From: Amnibacterium sp. CER49
Lineage (GTDB): Bacteria; Actinomycetota; Actinomycetes; Actinomycetales; Microbacteriaceae
NCBI RefSeq assembly: GCF_029846255.1
Contig: NZ_JARVWQ010000001.1
Span: 124,001 to 188,000, forward strand
Direction: 5' to 3'
Length of the DNA stretch: 64,000 nucleotides
Position 1 is the stretch's first letter. The number at the start of each line of letters is the position of its first letter. The position numbers were made by a program, and so were the translations under genes. Under the pieces are notes generated by a model. It made no database searches. It was not told the origin of the DNA and worked only from the letters and a program-made list of their open reading frames with translations. This document shows, one piece after another, positions 29,631 to 39,459 of the stretch.

Positions 29631-29798
29631 CCCGCCATTCAACCCCGGCGCCGACCGCTGCCGGCTGCCGGGCGGCGTGTAGCGGGCCTGCGGCGCTGCT
29701 AGGCTGTCCGTCGGCTTTCCGGCCTTCGGCGCGCCCTCGCGCCGGGCCGACCGAGGCGCACCGTCGCCTCGCCACGATCTTCGTTAGGAGCGATCCGC

Positions 29799-30059
29799 AT
29801 GGCCAACATCAAGTCGCAGCTGAAGCGCATCATCACGAACAAGAAGGCGCACGACCGCAACAAGGCGGTCAAGAGCGAGCTGAAGACGCACATCCGCGCC
29901 GTCCGCACCGCTGTCACCGCCGGCGACAAGGACAAGGCGGCCGCCGCCCTCGCCGTCGCGAGCAAGAAGCTCGACAAGGCCGTGAGCAAGGGCGTCATCC
30001 ACAAGAACCAGGCCGCGAACCGCAAGTCGGCGATCGCGAAGCAGGTCTCCGCGCTCTGA
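29799..30059 (+). CDS. rpsT: 30S ribosomal protein S20
   Basis: 86 residues, helix-rich and basic: [23 protein letters not shown] is standard S20. Strong ribosome site (TTAGGAG), a leader of about 90 nt from a probable TAGGCT -10 near 29699. S20 is often autoregulated in other bacteria; no such structure was identified here. A strong terminator follows. Confidence 0.98.
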   Translation: MANIKSQLKRIITNKKAHDRNKAVKSELKTHIRAVRTAVTAGDKDKAAAALAVASKKLDKAVSKGVIHKNQAANRKSAIAKQVSAL

Positions 30060-30075
30060 GCCGCGCATCGCGCAG

Positions 30076-30114
30076 GCGAAGGGCCCGCCTCCCTGAGGGG
30101 GGCGGGTCCTTCGC
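30076..30114 (+). terminator. rpsT terminator
   Basis: Arms 30076-30093 and 30097-30114 form a nearly perfect 18-bp stem with a 3-base loop, 17 bases after the rpsT stop. It also lies beyond the end of the converging HerA-like gene. Confidence 0.9.
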
Positions 30115-30129
30115 CGTTCCTGCGTCCGC

Positions 30130-31956
30130 TCAGCGCCGGCGGCGGGTGCCGAAGATGCCCTCGAGCACCCCGGAGAGCACCTGCTGCGTCGCCCGCGAGC
30201 CGAGCACCTTGCCGATCATCTGCGCGCCCTGCTGCACCTGACGCCGCTGCGCCGCCGCGTGCTGCTCCTGCTCGCGCTCCTGCTGCGCCTGCGCCCGACG
30301 CTCCGCGGCCTCCTGCGTCGCCCGCTCCTTGTCGGCCTTCGCCTGCGCCTTCGCGGCCGGGTCCGCGTCGGCCTTCGCCTTCGCGGCGTTCATCTTCGCG
30401 GTGAGGATCTCGGCGGCCGACTCCCGGTCGAGCGCCGTGCCGTACTTCGCCTGCAGCGGCGAGCCCTGCACGGTGCGGTCGATCGTCGCGTCGGGGCTCG
30501 GACCCATCGACGACTGCGGCGCCCGCAGCCGCGTCCAGGCCACCGGCGTCGGGGCGCCGGTCTCGCTCATCACGGTGACGACGGCCTCGCCGATGCCGAG
30601 GCCCGTCAGCACCTGCTCGAGGTCGTAGCCCGACCGCGGGTACGTGGACACCGTCGCCTTCAGCGCCTTGGCGTCGTCCGGGGTGAAGGCGCGCAGCGCG
30701 TGCTGCACGCGTGAGCCGAGCTGGCCGAGCACATCGCCGGGCACGTCCTTCGGCGTCTGCGTGACGAAGAAGATGCCGACGCCCTTCGAGCGGATGAGCC
30801 GCACCGTGCGGGTGATCTGGTCGAGGAACTCCTTCGAGGCGTCGGTGAAGAGCAGGTGCGCCTCGTCGAAGAAGAACACGAGCTTCGGCTTCTCGGCGTC
30901 GCCGACCTCGGGCAGGTCGTTGAACAGGTCGGCGAGCAGCCACATGAGGAACGTGGAGTAGAGCTGCGGCCGGTCGGCCACGCTCGGCAGCTCGAGCAGG
31001 CTCACGATGCCGCGGCCGTCCGGCGCGGTGCGGAGGAACTCGGCGGTGTCGATCTCGGGCTCGCCGAAGAACGTGTCGGCCCCGCCGTCGGCGAAGCCGA
31101 CGAGCTCGCGCAGGATCACCCCGATCGTCGCCGGCGAGATGCCGCCGAGCCCGGCGAGGTCGGCCTTGCCCTCGGCGCTCGCGAGGTGCTGCAGCACGGC
31201 ACGGAGGTCGGCGAGATCGAGCAGCGCGAGCCCGGCGCCCTCGGCGTAGTGGAAGACGAGCGCGAGGCTCGACTCCTGCGTCTCGTTGAGGCCGAGCGCG
31301 CGGGCGAGCAGCAGCGGCCCGAAGCCCGCGACCGTCGCCCGGATCGGCACCCCGCGGCCGGCCCCGCCGAGCGAGAAGAACTCGACCGGGAACGACGCGG
31401 CCTGCCAGTCCTGCCCGATCGCCGCGGTGCGGGCGAGCAGCCGCGCGTTCGACGTGCCGGGCGTCGCGACTCCCGAGAGGTCGCCCTTCATGTCGGCCGC
31501 GAACACCGGCACCCCGTGCGCCGAGAGCTGCTCGGCGAGCGCCTGCAGGGTGCGGGTCTTGCCGGTGCCGGTCGCCCCGGCGACGAGCCCGTGCCGGTTC
31601 AGCATGGCGAGCGGGACCCGGACCGGTGCATCGGCGACCGGCTCACCGTTCAGCAGCGCGCCGAGCTCGAGCGCGGCGGACGGGAAGGCGTAGCCGGCAC
31701 GGATGGCCGCGACCTCGTCGGCGCTGAGCGGCCCGGATGCCGCCGGAGCGGATGCGGACGGGGCGGACGACGGCGACTCCGGCGGCGCCGCGGGGGCCTC
31801 GGGCGGCGCGCTCGCGGCGGAGGCCGCTGCCGCCGCGGCAGCGGCGGCGGCCTGCGCCCGGGCGACGGCCGCCGCCGCCTCCTGCTGGAGGCGCTCCGCC
31901 TCAGCCGCGGCGGCCGCGGCCGCCTGCTTCGCCTGCTCCACCGCGCTGTCGGTCAT
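30130..31956 (-). CDS. HerA-like / DUF853 ATPase
   Basis: 608 residues. The N-terminal 75 residues are Ala/Glu/Ser/Pro-rich coiled-coil-like and low complexity. Walker A is GATGTGKTRTL and Walker B is KLVFFFDEAHLLF; FFVTQTPKDVPGDVLGQLGSRVQHALRAF is characteristic of the DUF853 branch of HerA/FtsK-type ATPases. A Lys/Ala/Glu coiled coil near 490-560 is followed by a short basic C-terminus. The substrate (DNA or otherwise) is not shown here. ATG at 31956. Confidence 0.88.
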   Translation of the reverse strand: MTDSAVEQAKQAAAAAAAEAERLQQEAAAAVARAQAAAAAAAAAASAASAPPEAPAAPPESPSSAPSASAPAASGPLSADEVAAIRAGYAFPSAALELGALLNGEPVADAPVRVPLAMLNRHGLVAGATGTGKTRTLQALAEQLSAHGVPVFAADMKGDLSGVATPGTSNARLLARTAAIGQDWQAASFPVEFFSLGGAGRGVPIRATVAGFGPLLLARALGLNETQESSLALVFHYAEGAGLALLDLADLRAVLQHLASAEGKADLAGLGGISPATIGVILRELVGFADGGADTFFGEPEIDTAEFLRTAPDGRGIVSLLELPSVADRPQLYSTFLMWLLADLFNDLPEVGDAEKPKLVFFFDEAHLLFTDASKEFLDQITRTVRLIRSKGVGIFFVTQTPKDVPGDVLGQLGSRVQHALRAFTPDDAKALKATVSTYPRSGYDLEQVLTGLGIGEAVVTVMSETGAPTPVAWTRLRAPQSSMGPSPDATIDRTVQGSPLQAKYGTALDRESAAEILTAKMNAAKAKADADPAAKAQAKADKERATQEAAERRAQAQQEREQEQHAAAQRRQVQQGAQMIGKVLGSRATQQVLSGVLEGIFGTRRRR

Positions 31957-32014
31957 GCGTCCGCCTTCCGTCGGTCGCATCCTCGCATCGCGCTTCACGC
32001 CCCGTCGAGCGCGA

Positions 32015-33052
32015 TCAGCCCTCGCCGCGGCCCGCGAGGAAGGCGACGAGGCGCTCGACCGCGTACTCGGGGTCGCGCGCGCCGCTCTTCACGCGCTCGT
32101 CGGTCTCGGCGACGAGCAGGATCGCGCGGCCGACGCCGTCGGACTGCCAGCCCTCGAGGTCGCGCCGTGCCCGGTCGACCTGCCACGGGGCGAGCCCGTA
32201 CTCGCTCGCGACGCGGGCGCTGCTGCCGTGCGCGTCGGCGATGCGCGCCATCGTGCGCACCTTCGACGCGATCGCGGCGACGATCGGCACCGGATCGGCG
32301 CCGGTGGCGATCGCGTGCCGCAGGAGCACGAGCGCGTCGCCGCGCCGACCAGCGAGCGCCGCGTCGGCCACGGCGAACGCGTTCGTCTCGACGCGGCCCG
32401 CGTAGTAGGTCTCGACCGTCGCCTCGGTGACATCGCCGGCGGTGTCGCGGATGAGCTGCTGGCAGGCGCTTGCGAGCTCGGCGAGGTCGGCCTGGAACGC
32501 CGAGACGAGCACCCGGAGCGCGCCCGGGCTGATGCGCTTCCTCGCGGCGCGGAACTCGGCGGCCGCGAACGCGGACCGGTCGGCGTCGCGCTTCAGCTCG
32601 GCGCACGCGACCTCGACGCCGCCGCCGAGCCCGCCGCGGACGGCGTCGAGCAGGCGCTTGCCGCGGGTGCCGCCGGAGTGCCTGAGCACGAGCGTCGTGT
32701 CGTCGGCGGGGGCCTCGAGGTAGCGCATCGCCTCGGCGAGGAAGCCGTCGGTCAGCCGCTCGACCGCCGTGACGCGGATGAGCCGGGGCTCGCCGAACAG
32801 CGACGGGCTCGCGAGGGTGCTGAGGTCGCCGGGGGCCGCGTTCGAGGCGTCGAGGTCGCTCACCTCGAGGCTCGGATCGGCGGCGGCCAGCACCTCGCGC
32901 AGCCGTCGGGTCGCGCGCTCGGCGAGCAGGTCCTCGGGCCCGGAGACGAGCACGACCGGCGCCGGACGCACCTCGTCCCAGACGAGCACGGGGATGCGCG
33001 GGCCGGCGGCCTTCGCCGCCGTCGCTCTCGTCGATCCCGCGCGTGCCGCCAC
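32015..33052 (-). CDS. holA: DNA polymerase III subunit delta
   Basis: 345 residues. Clamp-loader subunit that opens the beta clamp. VLVSGPEDLLAERATRRLREVLAA, SPSLFGEPRLIRVTAVERL and the C-terminal collar (AFAVADAALAGRRGDALVLLRH, ASKVRTMARIADA) are the HolA pattern. GTG at 33052 with TAGGTT 8 bases before it, so it may be leaderless and separate from comEC. The comEA-comEC-holA order is conserved in Actinobacteria. Confidence 0.93.
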   Translation of the reverse strand: MAARAGSTRATAAKAAGPRIPVLVWDEVRPAPVVLVSGPEDLLAERATRRLREVLAAADPSLEVSDLDASNAAPGDLSTLASPSLFGEPRLIRVTAVERLTDGFLAEAMRYLEAPADDTTLVLRHSGGTRGKRLLDAVRGGLGGGVEVACAELKRDADRSAFAAAEFRAARKRISPGALRVLVSAFQADLAELASACQQLIRDTAGDVTEATVETYYAGRVETNAFAVADAALAGRRGDALVLLRHAIATGADPVPIVAAIASKVRTMARIADAHGSSARVASEYGLAPWQVDRARRDLEGWQSDGVGRAILLVAETDERVKSGARDPEYAVERLVAFLAGRGEG

Positions 33053-33060
33053 GAGGCTCG

Positions 33061-33066
33061 AACCTA
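33061..33066 (-). promoter_or_regulatory. -10 element before holA (leaderless)
   Basis: TAGGTT ends 8 bases before the GTG, overlapping the comEC stop region, so holA can be transcribed apart from comEA-comEC. Confidence 0.5.
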
Positions 33067-35385
33067 CCCGGGGGCCCAGACGGCCGCCGTGACCGGCCGC
33101 TCGCTCCACACCCGGGCCGTTCCCGCCTCGGCGGTGACGAGCAGCAGGCCGTCCTGATCGGTGCGGAACGGCTGCACGCCGTTGCTCCGCAGGATGCGGA
33201 GCAGCCGTGCGGTCGGGTGGCCGTAGTCGTTGTGCAGCCCGCACGAGATGAGGCCCACGCCGGCGCCGGCCGCGGCGTAGAACGCGGGGCTCTGGTCGGC
33301 CGACCCGTGGTGGGCCACCTTGACGACGTCGACGTGCGGCAGCGGGCCCGCCACGAGGAGCGCGTTCTGGGCGTCCTCGCCGAGGTCGCCGGTGAGGAGC
33401 GATCGAAGCCGCCCGGTCGCGAGCAGCGTGATGCTCGCGGGGTTGCCGGTGCCGAGCGGTCCGAGGGGGTCGGTCGGCCAGAGCACGTCGAGCACGATCC
33501 GCCCGACGCGGAGGCGCTCGCCCCGGTGCACCTGCTGCACGCGGGCGCCGCCAGCGGCGAGCGCCCCGCGGAGCTCCTCGGCCGCCGGCCCGTCGCTCGG
33601 ACCGACGAGCACCGTGCCGACGCGGCCCGTGAGCGATCGTGCCGCGCCCACGTGGTCGGCGTCGTAGTGCGTGAGCACGAGCACGTCGACGTGCCGCACG
33701 CCGAGGCGGCCGAGGCAGCGTGCGAGCGCCTGGGCCTTCCGGCCCGTGTCGACGACCGCGTACGCGCCCCCGCCGCCGTTCAGCACCAGGCCGTCGCCCT
33801 GGCCGACGTCGCAGGCCGCGATCTCCCAGTCGGACGGCATGCCCACGAGGCGGCCCGTACCGGCGCCGACCGCGGCTCCGGCCGTGGAGATGCCGACCAC
33901 GACGGCGAGCGCCGCGGCCACCGCCCGCACGACGGGCGGGGCCCGGCGGGTGAGGGCGACGAGCACCGCGGCGGTCGCGACGGCGGCGAGGGCCGCGCCG
34001 GCCGGACCGGCGAGCCATCCCACGCTCGGCAGATCACCCGCGGTCCGGGCGACCGCGGCGATCCAGGCCGCCGGGAACCAGGCGAGCACCGCGAGCGCCG
34101 AGCCGAGCAGGGGTACGAGCGGCAGCAGCACGCAGGCGAGCAGGCCGAGCACGGTGGCTCCCGCCGCGGCGGGCTCGGCGAGCAGGTTCGCGACCACCCC
34201 GAAGAGCGGCACGGCGGGCTGCAGCAGCACCAGCACCGGCTGGCAGGCGACCTGCGCGGCGACGGGCACGGCCGCGGCGAGGGCCAGCGGTGGCGGCAGC
34301 AGCCGCTCGAGCCGGGCTGCGATCGGCCGGGTGAGCAGGAGCAGGCCGCCCGTGGCGAGGGCGGACAGCACGAACCCGGGCTGGCGGGCGAGCCACGGGT
34401 CGCTCAGCAGCAGCCCGAGCACCGCGAGCGCGAGCACGGGCACGCCGCCCGCGGTGCGTCCGGCGGCGAGGCAGACGAGCCCCACGGCCGCCATCACGGC
34501 GGCGCGCTGCACGCTCGGCTGCGGTGTGACGAGCAGCACGAAGGCGGCGAGCGCCGCGAGCGCCACCACGATGCGCGCCGGACGCGGCAGCCGCAGGAGC
34601 CCGGCGAGGGCGAGGACCGCCCCGGTGACGACCGCGCAGTTCGCCCCGGACACGGCGGTCAGGTGGCTGAGCGACGAGCCCTTCATCGCGAGATCGAGCG
34701 ATTCGGGCACCCGGTCGGTGTCGCCGATCGCGAGCCCGGGCAGCAGCGCTCCCCCGTCGCCGGGGAGGGCGACGGCGCGCGCGGCCAGCCCCGTCCGCAG
34801 CGCGGCGGCGACCCGCTGCACCGGCGGTGCCGGGGACGTGAGGCGGAGCGGCCCACGAGCGCCGGCGGTGAGCGCGACGTCGTCGCCGCGAGCGGCGCCG
34901 CGCAGCTTCAGGGTGCCGGTGAGGACCGCGCCCGGCACACGACCGCCTCGCGGCAGCCGATCGGCGAAGAGCAGGATCGGCGCCGACGCCCGTACGGTCG
35001 AGCCCGCGGCGCGCACCTCGAGCAGCGTCGCGCTCACGACGAGCCGCGCGGTGAGCGCGCCGGCGTGGTCGTTGGTGCTCGACACCCGCACCGCGTCGAC
35101 GCGAAGGGTGGCCGCGACGTCCTCGGCGAGGGGCACGTCGGGTTCGCGGGCGGGCAGCCGCAGCAGCACGGCGAGGGCGACGGCGCCGACTGCGGCGACC
35201 GCCGCCGCGACGCGCACCGGGGCGAGGCGCCGACGGGCGATCGCGACGACGCCGAGCAGCACGAGCGCGACGCCCGAGACCAGGAGCACGCCGCCCGTCG
35301 CCTCGGGCACGAGGGTGAGCGCCGCGGCCGCACCCTCGGCGAGCACCGCCGGCACGAGGAGGCCGGTGGCGGCGAGTCGCCTCAC
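33064..35385 (-). CDS. comEC: ComEC/Rec2 competence channel protein
   Basis: 773 residues. N-terminal DUF4131-like region with TMs, central Competence domain (SLSHLTAVSGANCAVVTGAV, SVQRAAVMAAVG), and a C-terminal metallo-beta-lactamase domain with THYDADHVG and KVAHHGSADQS. It forms the DNA-import channel in the inner membrane of transformable bacteria. GTG overlaps the comEA stop (GTGA). Complete, without obvious damage. Whether the host is naturally competent is unknown; the pilus genes are not in this window. Confidence 0.92.
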   Translation of the reverse strand: MRRLAATGLLVPAVLAEGAAAALTLVPEATGGVLLVSGVALVLLGVVAIARRRLAPVRVAAAVAAVGAVALAVLLRLPAREPDVPLAEDVAATLRVDAVRVSSTNDHAGALTARLVVSATLLEVRAAGSTVRASAPILLFADRLPRGGRVPGAVLTGTLKLRGAARGDDVALTAGARGPLRLTSPAPPVQRVAAALRTGLAARAVALPGDGGALLPGLAIGDTDRVPESLDLAMKGSSLSHLTAVSGANCAVVTGAVLALAGLLRLPRPARIVVALAALAAFVLLVTPQPSVQRAAVMAAVGLVCLAAGRTAGGVPVLALAVLGLLLSDPWLARQPGFVLSALATGGLLLLTRPIAARLERLLPPPLALAAAVPVAAQVACQPVLVLLQPAVPLFGVVANLLAEPAAAGATVLGLLACVLLPLVPLLGSALAVLAWFPAAWIAAVARTAGDLPSVGWLAGPAGAALAAVATAAVLVALTRRAPPVVRAVAAALAVVVGISTAGAAVGAGTGRLVGMPSDWEIAACDVGQGDGLVLNGGGGAYAVVDTGRKAQALARCLGRLGVRHVDVLVLTHYDADHVGAARSLTGRVGTVLVGPSDGPAAEELRGALAAGGARVQQVHRGERLRVGRIVLDVLWPTDPLGPLGTGNPASITLLATGRLRSLLTGDLGEDAQNALLVAGPLPHVDVVKVAHHGSADQSPAFYAAAGAGVGLISCGLHNDYGHPTARLLRILRSNGVQPFRTDQDGLLLVTAEAGTARVWSERPVTAAVWAPG

Positions 35386-35990
35386 GGGACGACGAGCCCC
35401 TGGAGCCCCGCGAGGGTCTTCGGGCCGATGCCGCCGACCTGCAGCAGGTCGGTCACCTTCGCGAACCCGCCGTGCGCGCTGCGCCAGGCGAGGATGCGCT
35501 GCGCCGTCGCGGGCCCGATGCGCGGCAGGGTCTCGAGCTGCTGCTCGGTCGCGGCGTTGAGGCTGACCGGCCCTGCCGCGCCGGCGGGCGGGCCTGCGGA
35601 GGACCTGGTGGAGGCGGCGCCGCGCGTGGGCACGAGCAGCAGCTGCCCGTCGGCGACCCGAGCCGCCAGGTTCACCTGCGACTCGTCGGCCGAGCCGGTC
35701 GTGCCGCCCGCGGCGGCGATCGCGTCGAGCGCTCTGGACCCCTCGGGCACCGTGACGACGCCCGGGTGCCGCACGGCGCCCGCCACCTGCACGAGCAGCG
35801 TCGACGGCGCGGGTGAGGGCACGACCGAGCGCGGAGCGGCGGTCACCCGGACCACGCTGCCGTCGGCCCCCACCGCCGCGACGGCGACCGAGACGGCGAG
35901 CACGATCGCCGCCGCACCGACCCCGAGCAGCACGGTGACGCGGCGCCGCCGGGGATCGGCCGGCAGCAGCTTGGTCAGGAGCGGATCCAT
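35382..35990 (-). CDS. comEA: ComEA-like DNA-binding protein
   Basis: 202 residues. One N-terminal TM (VTVLLGVGAAAIVLAVSVAV), then an SLBB domain (VQVAGAVRHPGVVTVPEGSRALDAIAAAGG) and a C-terminal helix-hairpin-helix (NAATEQQLETLPRIGPATAQRIL). ComEA captures incoming double-stranded DNA outside the membrane. ATG at 35990 has TAGCGT 6 bases upstream, a leaderless arrangement. Confidence 0.9.
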   Translation of the reverse strand: MDPLLTKLLPADPRRRRVTVLLGVGAAAIVLAVSVAVAAVGADGSVVRVTAAPRSVVPSPAPSTLLVQVAGAVRHPGVVTVPEGSRALDAIAAAGGTTGSADESQVNLAARVADGQLLLVPTRGAASTRSSAGPPAGAAGPVSLNAATEQQLETLPRIGPATAQRILAWRSAHGGFAKVTDLLQVGGIGPKTLAGLQGLVVP

Positions 35991-35996
35991 GCGGGC

Positions 35997-36002
35997 ACGC
36001 TA
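35997..36002 (-). promoter_or_regulatory. -10 element before comEA (leaderless)
   Basis: TAGCGT, 6 bases, ATG. Confidence 0.55.
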
Positions 36003-36032
36003 GGTGCGCCGCTTCCCGCGCCGGCGCTCCGT

Positions 36033-36073
36033 CCCAGGGCCGGCCCGCGTACGGGCCGCGCGGCCGGCCTGGG
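36033..36073 (-). terminator. leuS terminator
   Basis: CCCAGGGCCGGCC (36033-36045) pairs with GGCCGGCCTGGG (36062-36073) with a one-base bulge, about 24 bases beyond the leuS stop. Confidence 0.6.
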
Positions 36074-36096
36074 GAGGACTGGATGCCCGCCCGGTG

Positions 36097-38637
36097 CTAC
36101 TCGGTGGCGATCGAGACGACCTTCGGCGCGCGGACCACGACGCGCGCGATGCGGCGCCCGCCGACGCTGCGCTGCACGACGTCGTTGCCGGTCGCGAGCC
36201 GCTCGAGGTCGTCCGCGGTGATCGTCGGCGACACCTCCAGGCGGGCGCGCACCTTGCCGTCCACCTGCACGACCGCGGTCACGGACTCCTCGACGAGCAG
36301 GGTCGGGTCGGCCTTCCGCCAGCCGTACAGGACGACCGACGGCTCGTAGCCGAGCCGCTCCCACATCTCCTCGGCCGTGAACGGCGCGACGAGGCTCAGC
36401 ACGAGCGCGATGGTCTCGACCGCCTCGCGCACGCCGGCGTCCGCGGGTCCGGGACCCGAGTCGATCGCCTTGCGGGCCGCGTTCGTCAGCTCCATGACGC
36501 GAGCGATCAGCACGTTGAACTTGAACGACTCGACGAGCCCCGGCGCGTCCGCGAGCAGGCGGTGCGTCACGCGCCGGAGCGCCTCGTCGCCGCTCGCCCA
36601 GGCGACGTCCCTGCTGCTCGTCACGTCGCTCGCGAGACGGAGCGCGCGGGCGAGGAACTTCATCGACCCGGTGGGGTGGACGTCCTCCCAGTTGATCGCG
36701 TCCTCCGGCGGCCCGGCGAACGCCATCGCGACCCGGATCGCGTCGACGCCCCACTCGTCGATGGCGGTGCCGAGGTCGACGCCGCCGCGGCTCTTGGACA
36801 TCTTCTGGCCGCCGGAGAGCACCATGCCCTGGTTCAGCAGCGCGCTGAAGGGCTCGGTGAAGCCGACGAGACCGAGGTCGTAGAGCACCTTCGTGATGAA
36901 CCGCGCGTAGAGCAGGTGCAGGATCGCGTGCTCGACGCCGCCGACGTACTGGTCGACGGGGGCCCACTTCTCCGCCTCGGTGGGGTCGAACGGCCGGGTC
37001 GCGTCGTGCGGCGACAGGAAGCGCAGGAAGTACCACGAGCTGTCGACGAACGTGTCCATCGTGTCGGCGTCGCGACGTGCGGGGCTGCCGTCGATCGGGC
37101 TCGGCACGGTGACCCACTCCTCGGCCGCGCCGAGCGGCGAGGTGCCCTTGGGCTTCAGGTCGAGGCCCTCGGTCTCGGGCAGCACGACGGGCAGCTGGTC
37201 CTCCGGCACCGGCACCTCGCGGCCGTCGGCCGTGTGGATGATCGGGATCGGGGTGCCCCAGAACCGCTGCCGCGAGATGAGCCAGTCGCGCAGCCGGTAG
37301 TTCTTCGCGCCGCGACCCGTTCCCGCGGCCTCGAGCTCCTTGATCATCCGCGGGATGGCGTTCGCCTTCGAGAGGCCGTTGAGAGGCCCGGAGTTGACGA
37401 GCCGCCCCTCGCCGGCGATCGCGACGCCCGTCACGAGCGGGTCGGCCGACTCCGCGTCCGGCATCGGCTCGCCCGGGGCGATCACCGGGATCATCCCGGT
37501 GACGGGCTGCGTCGGATCGACGACGACCCGCACCGGCAGGTCGAAGGCACGGGCGAAGTCGAGGTCGCGCTGGTCGTGCGCCGGCACGGCCATGATCGCG
37601 CCGGTGCCGTAGTCGGCGAGCACGTAGTCGGCCGCCCAGATCGGCAGCCGCTCGCCGTTCACCGGGTTGATCGCGTGCCGTCCGAGCGGGACGCCGGTCT
37701 TCACGCGGTCGGCGGAGAGGCGCTCGACCTCGGTCTCGGACTGCACGCGGGAGAGGTACGCGGCGAACGGCTCGGCGATCGCCGCCGGCGCGCCCTGGAC
37801 GAGCTCCGCGGCGAGGTCGGACTCGGGGGCGACGACCATGAACGTCGCGCCGTACAGGGTGTCGGGCCGGGTCGTGAACACGGTGATCGGCTCGTCGCGG
37901 CCCTCGACCCGGAACTCGACCTCGGCGCCGTTGCTGCGTCCGATCCAGTTGCGCTGCATCGCGAGCACCTTGGCGGGCCAGGTGCCCTCGAGCTGCTTCA
38001 GGTCGTCGAGCAGCCGGTCGGCGTACGCGGTGATGCGGAAGTACCACTGCGTGAGCTTCTTCTTCTCGACGACCGCGCCCGAGCGCTCCGAGGTGCCGTC
38101 GGGCAGCACCTGCTCGTTCGCGAGCACCGTCTGGTCGACCGGGTCCCAGTTGACCCAGCTGTCCTTCCGGTACGCGAGCCCCATCTTGTAGAGCTGCAGG
38201 AACAGCCACTGGTTCCAGCGGTAGTACTCCGGGTCGCTCGTGTGCAGCACGCGCGTCCAGTCGAAGCTCACGCCGAAGCGGTGGAAGGTCTCGCGCTGCT
38301 GGGCGATGTTGTCGTACGTCCACTGCCGCGGGTCGGCCCCGCGCTTGATGGCGGCGTTCTCGGCGGGCAGGCCGAACGAGTCCCAGCCGATCGGGTGGAG
38401 CACGTTGAAGCCCCGCTGCCGCCAGTAGCGGGCGAGGAAGTCCCCGAGCATGTACTGCTCCGAGTGCCCCACGTGGAGATCCCCGGAGGGGTACGGGAAC
38501 ATGTCGAGCACGTACTTGCGCGGCCGCGTGTCGGCGGGGTCGTCGGTCCGGAACGGCTCGAGGGCGTCCCACACCGGCAGCCACTTCGCCTGCAGCTGCT
38601 GGAACTCGGGCACGTCGTCGTGGTCGGTCTCGGCCAT
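36097..38637 (-). CDS. leuS: Leucyl-tRNA synthetase
   Basis: 846 residues. HIGH-type motif is HVGH within [22 protein letters not shown] is intact ([11 protein letters not shown]), and the CP1 editing domain carries the Thr-rich [15 protein letters not shown] segment. Class I synthetase charging tRNA-Leu. GGAGGAAG precedes the ATG with a TAGGGT near 38678. Divergent from dedA. Confidence 0.98.
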   Translation of the reverse strand: MAETDHDDVPEFQQLQAKWLPVWDALEPFRTDDPADTRPRKYVLDMFPYPSGDLHVGHSEQYMLGDFLARYWRQRGFNVLHPIGWDSFGLPAENAAIKRGADPRQWTYDNIAQQRETFHRFGVSFDWTRVLHTSDPEYYRWNQWLFLQLYKMGLAYRKDSWVNWDPVDQTVLANEQVLPDGTSERSGAVVEKKKLTQWYFRITAYADRLLDDLKQLEGTWPAKVLAMQRNWIGRSNGAEVEFRVEGRDEPITVFTTRPDTLYGATFMVVAPESDLAAELVQGAPAAIAEPFAAYLSRVQSETEVERLSADRVKTGVPLGRHAINPVNGERLPIWAADYVLADYGTGAIMAVPAHDQRDLDFARAFDLPVRVVVDPTQPVTGMIPVIAPGEPMPDAESADPLVTGVAIAGEGRLVNSGPLNGLSKANAIPRMIKELEAAGTGRGAKNYRLRDWLISRQRFWGTPIPIIHTADGREVPVPEDQLPVVLPETEGLDLKPKGTSPLGAAEEWVTVPSPIDGSPARRDADTMDTFVDSSWYFLRFLSPHDATRPFDPTEAEKWAPVDQYVGGVEHAILHLLYARFITKVLYDLGLVGFTEPFSALLNQGMVLSGGQKMSKSRGGVDLGTAIDEWGVDAIRVAMAFAGPPEDAINWEDVHPTGSMKFLARALRLASDVTSSRDVAWASGDEALRRVTHRLLADAPGLVESFKFNVLIARVMELTNAARKAIDSGPGPADAGVREAVETIALVLSLVAPFTAEEMWERLGYEPSVVLYGWRKADPTLLVEESVTAVVQVDGKVRARLEVSPTITADDLERLATGNDVVQRSVGGRRIARVVVRAPKVVSIATE

Positions 38638-38752
38638 GAACGCTTCCTCCGGATCGCCTTGGAACAGCCTTCAACCCTAGGGCGTCCGGGCCCTACGCTG
38701 ATCGTCCGGTCGCTGCCCGCGGCCGGGATCCGCTGATCCGAAGGGGCATCCG

Positions 38753-39391
38753 GTGGACGCCTGGCTGACGGGCGCGCTCGAGGCGCTCGCCGCCCTCGGG
38801 CCTTGGCGGTACCTCGTGGCGGCGGTCGGCATGTTCTGCGAGACGTCGCTGTTCATCGGGCTGCTCGTGCCGGGCGACACGATCGTCCTCTTCACGAGCA
38901 CCGCGAACCGCGGCGTGCTCGAGTGGCTGCTGCTGCTCGTGTCGGTGGTCGTCGGGTCGCTCGCCGGCGAGAGCGTCGGGTTCGCGATCGGGCGCTGGTT
39001 CGGGCCGCGGCTGCGCCGCACGCGGCTCGGGCGCCGCATCGGCGAGCGGCAGTGGGAGCGCTCCGAGCGCTGGATCGAGCGGCGCGGCGGCTTCGCCGTG
39101 TTCCTGTCGCGCTTCCTGCCGGTGCTGCACGCCCTCGTGCCGGTGACCGTCGGGATGAGCGACTTCGCCTACCGGCGGTTCCTGGCCTGGACGGCGCCCG
39201 CCTGCGTGCTGTGGGCGCTGATCTACGTCACCGCCGGAACCGCCGCCGGGACGAGCTACCGGGCCCTGTCGGGCGAGCTGCACTCCGCCGCGTGGATCGT
39301 GCTCGGCGCCGTCGTGCTCTTCCTCGTGGTGATCGCGCTCGGCAAGCGGGTGCTGCACCGCTTCGAGCGGCGCAGCACCCGGCATCGCTAG
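38753..39391 (+). CDS. DedA family membrane protein
   Basis: 212 residues with five to six hydrophobic segments. GDTIVLF near residue 41-47, GRWFGPRLRRTRLG, and FLSRFLPVLHALVPVTVGM (with the conserved Arg) are the SNARE-associated/DedA signature. Family members include lipid (undecaprenyl phosphate or PE) flippases. The GTG at 38753 follows AAGGGG. Ends before a strong hairpin. Confidence 0.9.
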   Translation: MDAWLTGALEALAALGPWRYLVAAVGMFCETSLFIGLLVPGDTIVLFTSTANRGVLEWLLLLVSVVVGSLAGESVGFAIGRWFGPRLRRTRLGRRIGERQWERSERWIERRGGFAVFLSRFLPVLHALVPVTVGMSDFAYRRFLAWTAPACVLWALIYVTAGTAAGTSYRALSGELHSAAWIVLGAVVLFLVVIALGKRVLHRFERRSTRHR

Positions 39392-39404
39392 CGCTTCGAC
39401 GACG

Positions 39405-39448
39405 AGGAACGCCCCGGGCCCCGCCTGCGCGGGATCCGGGGCGTTCCT
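39405..39448. terminator. Bidirectional terminator between dedA and the ABC importer
   Basis: AGGAACGCCCCGG (39405-39417) pairs perfectly with CCGGGGCGTTCCT (39436-39448). It serves dedA from one side and the ABC operon end (39460) from the other. Confidence 0.85.
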
Positions 39449-39459
39449 GGTGCGAGGGG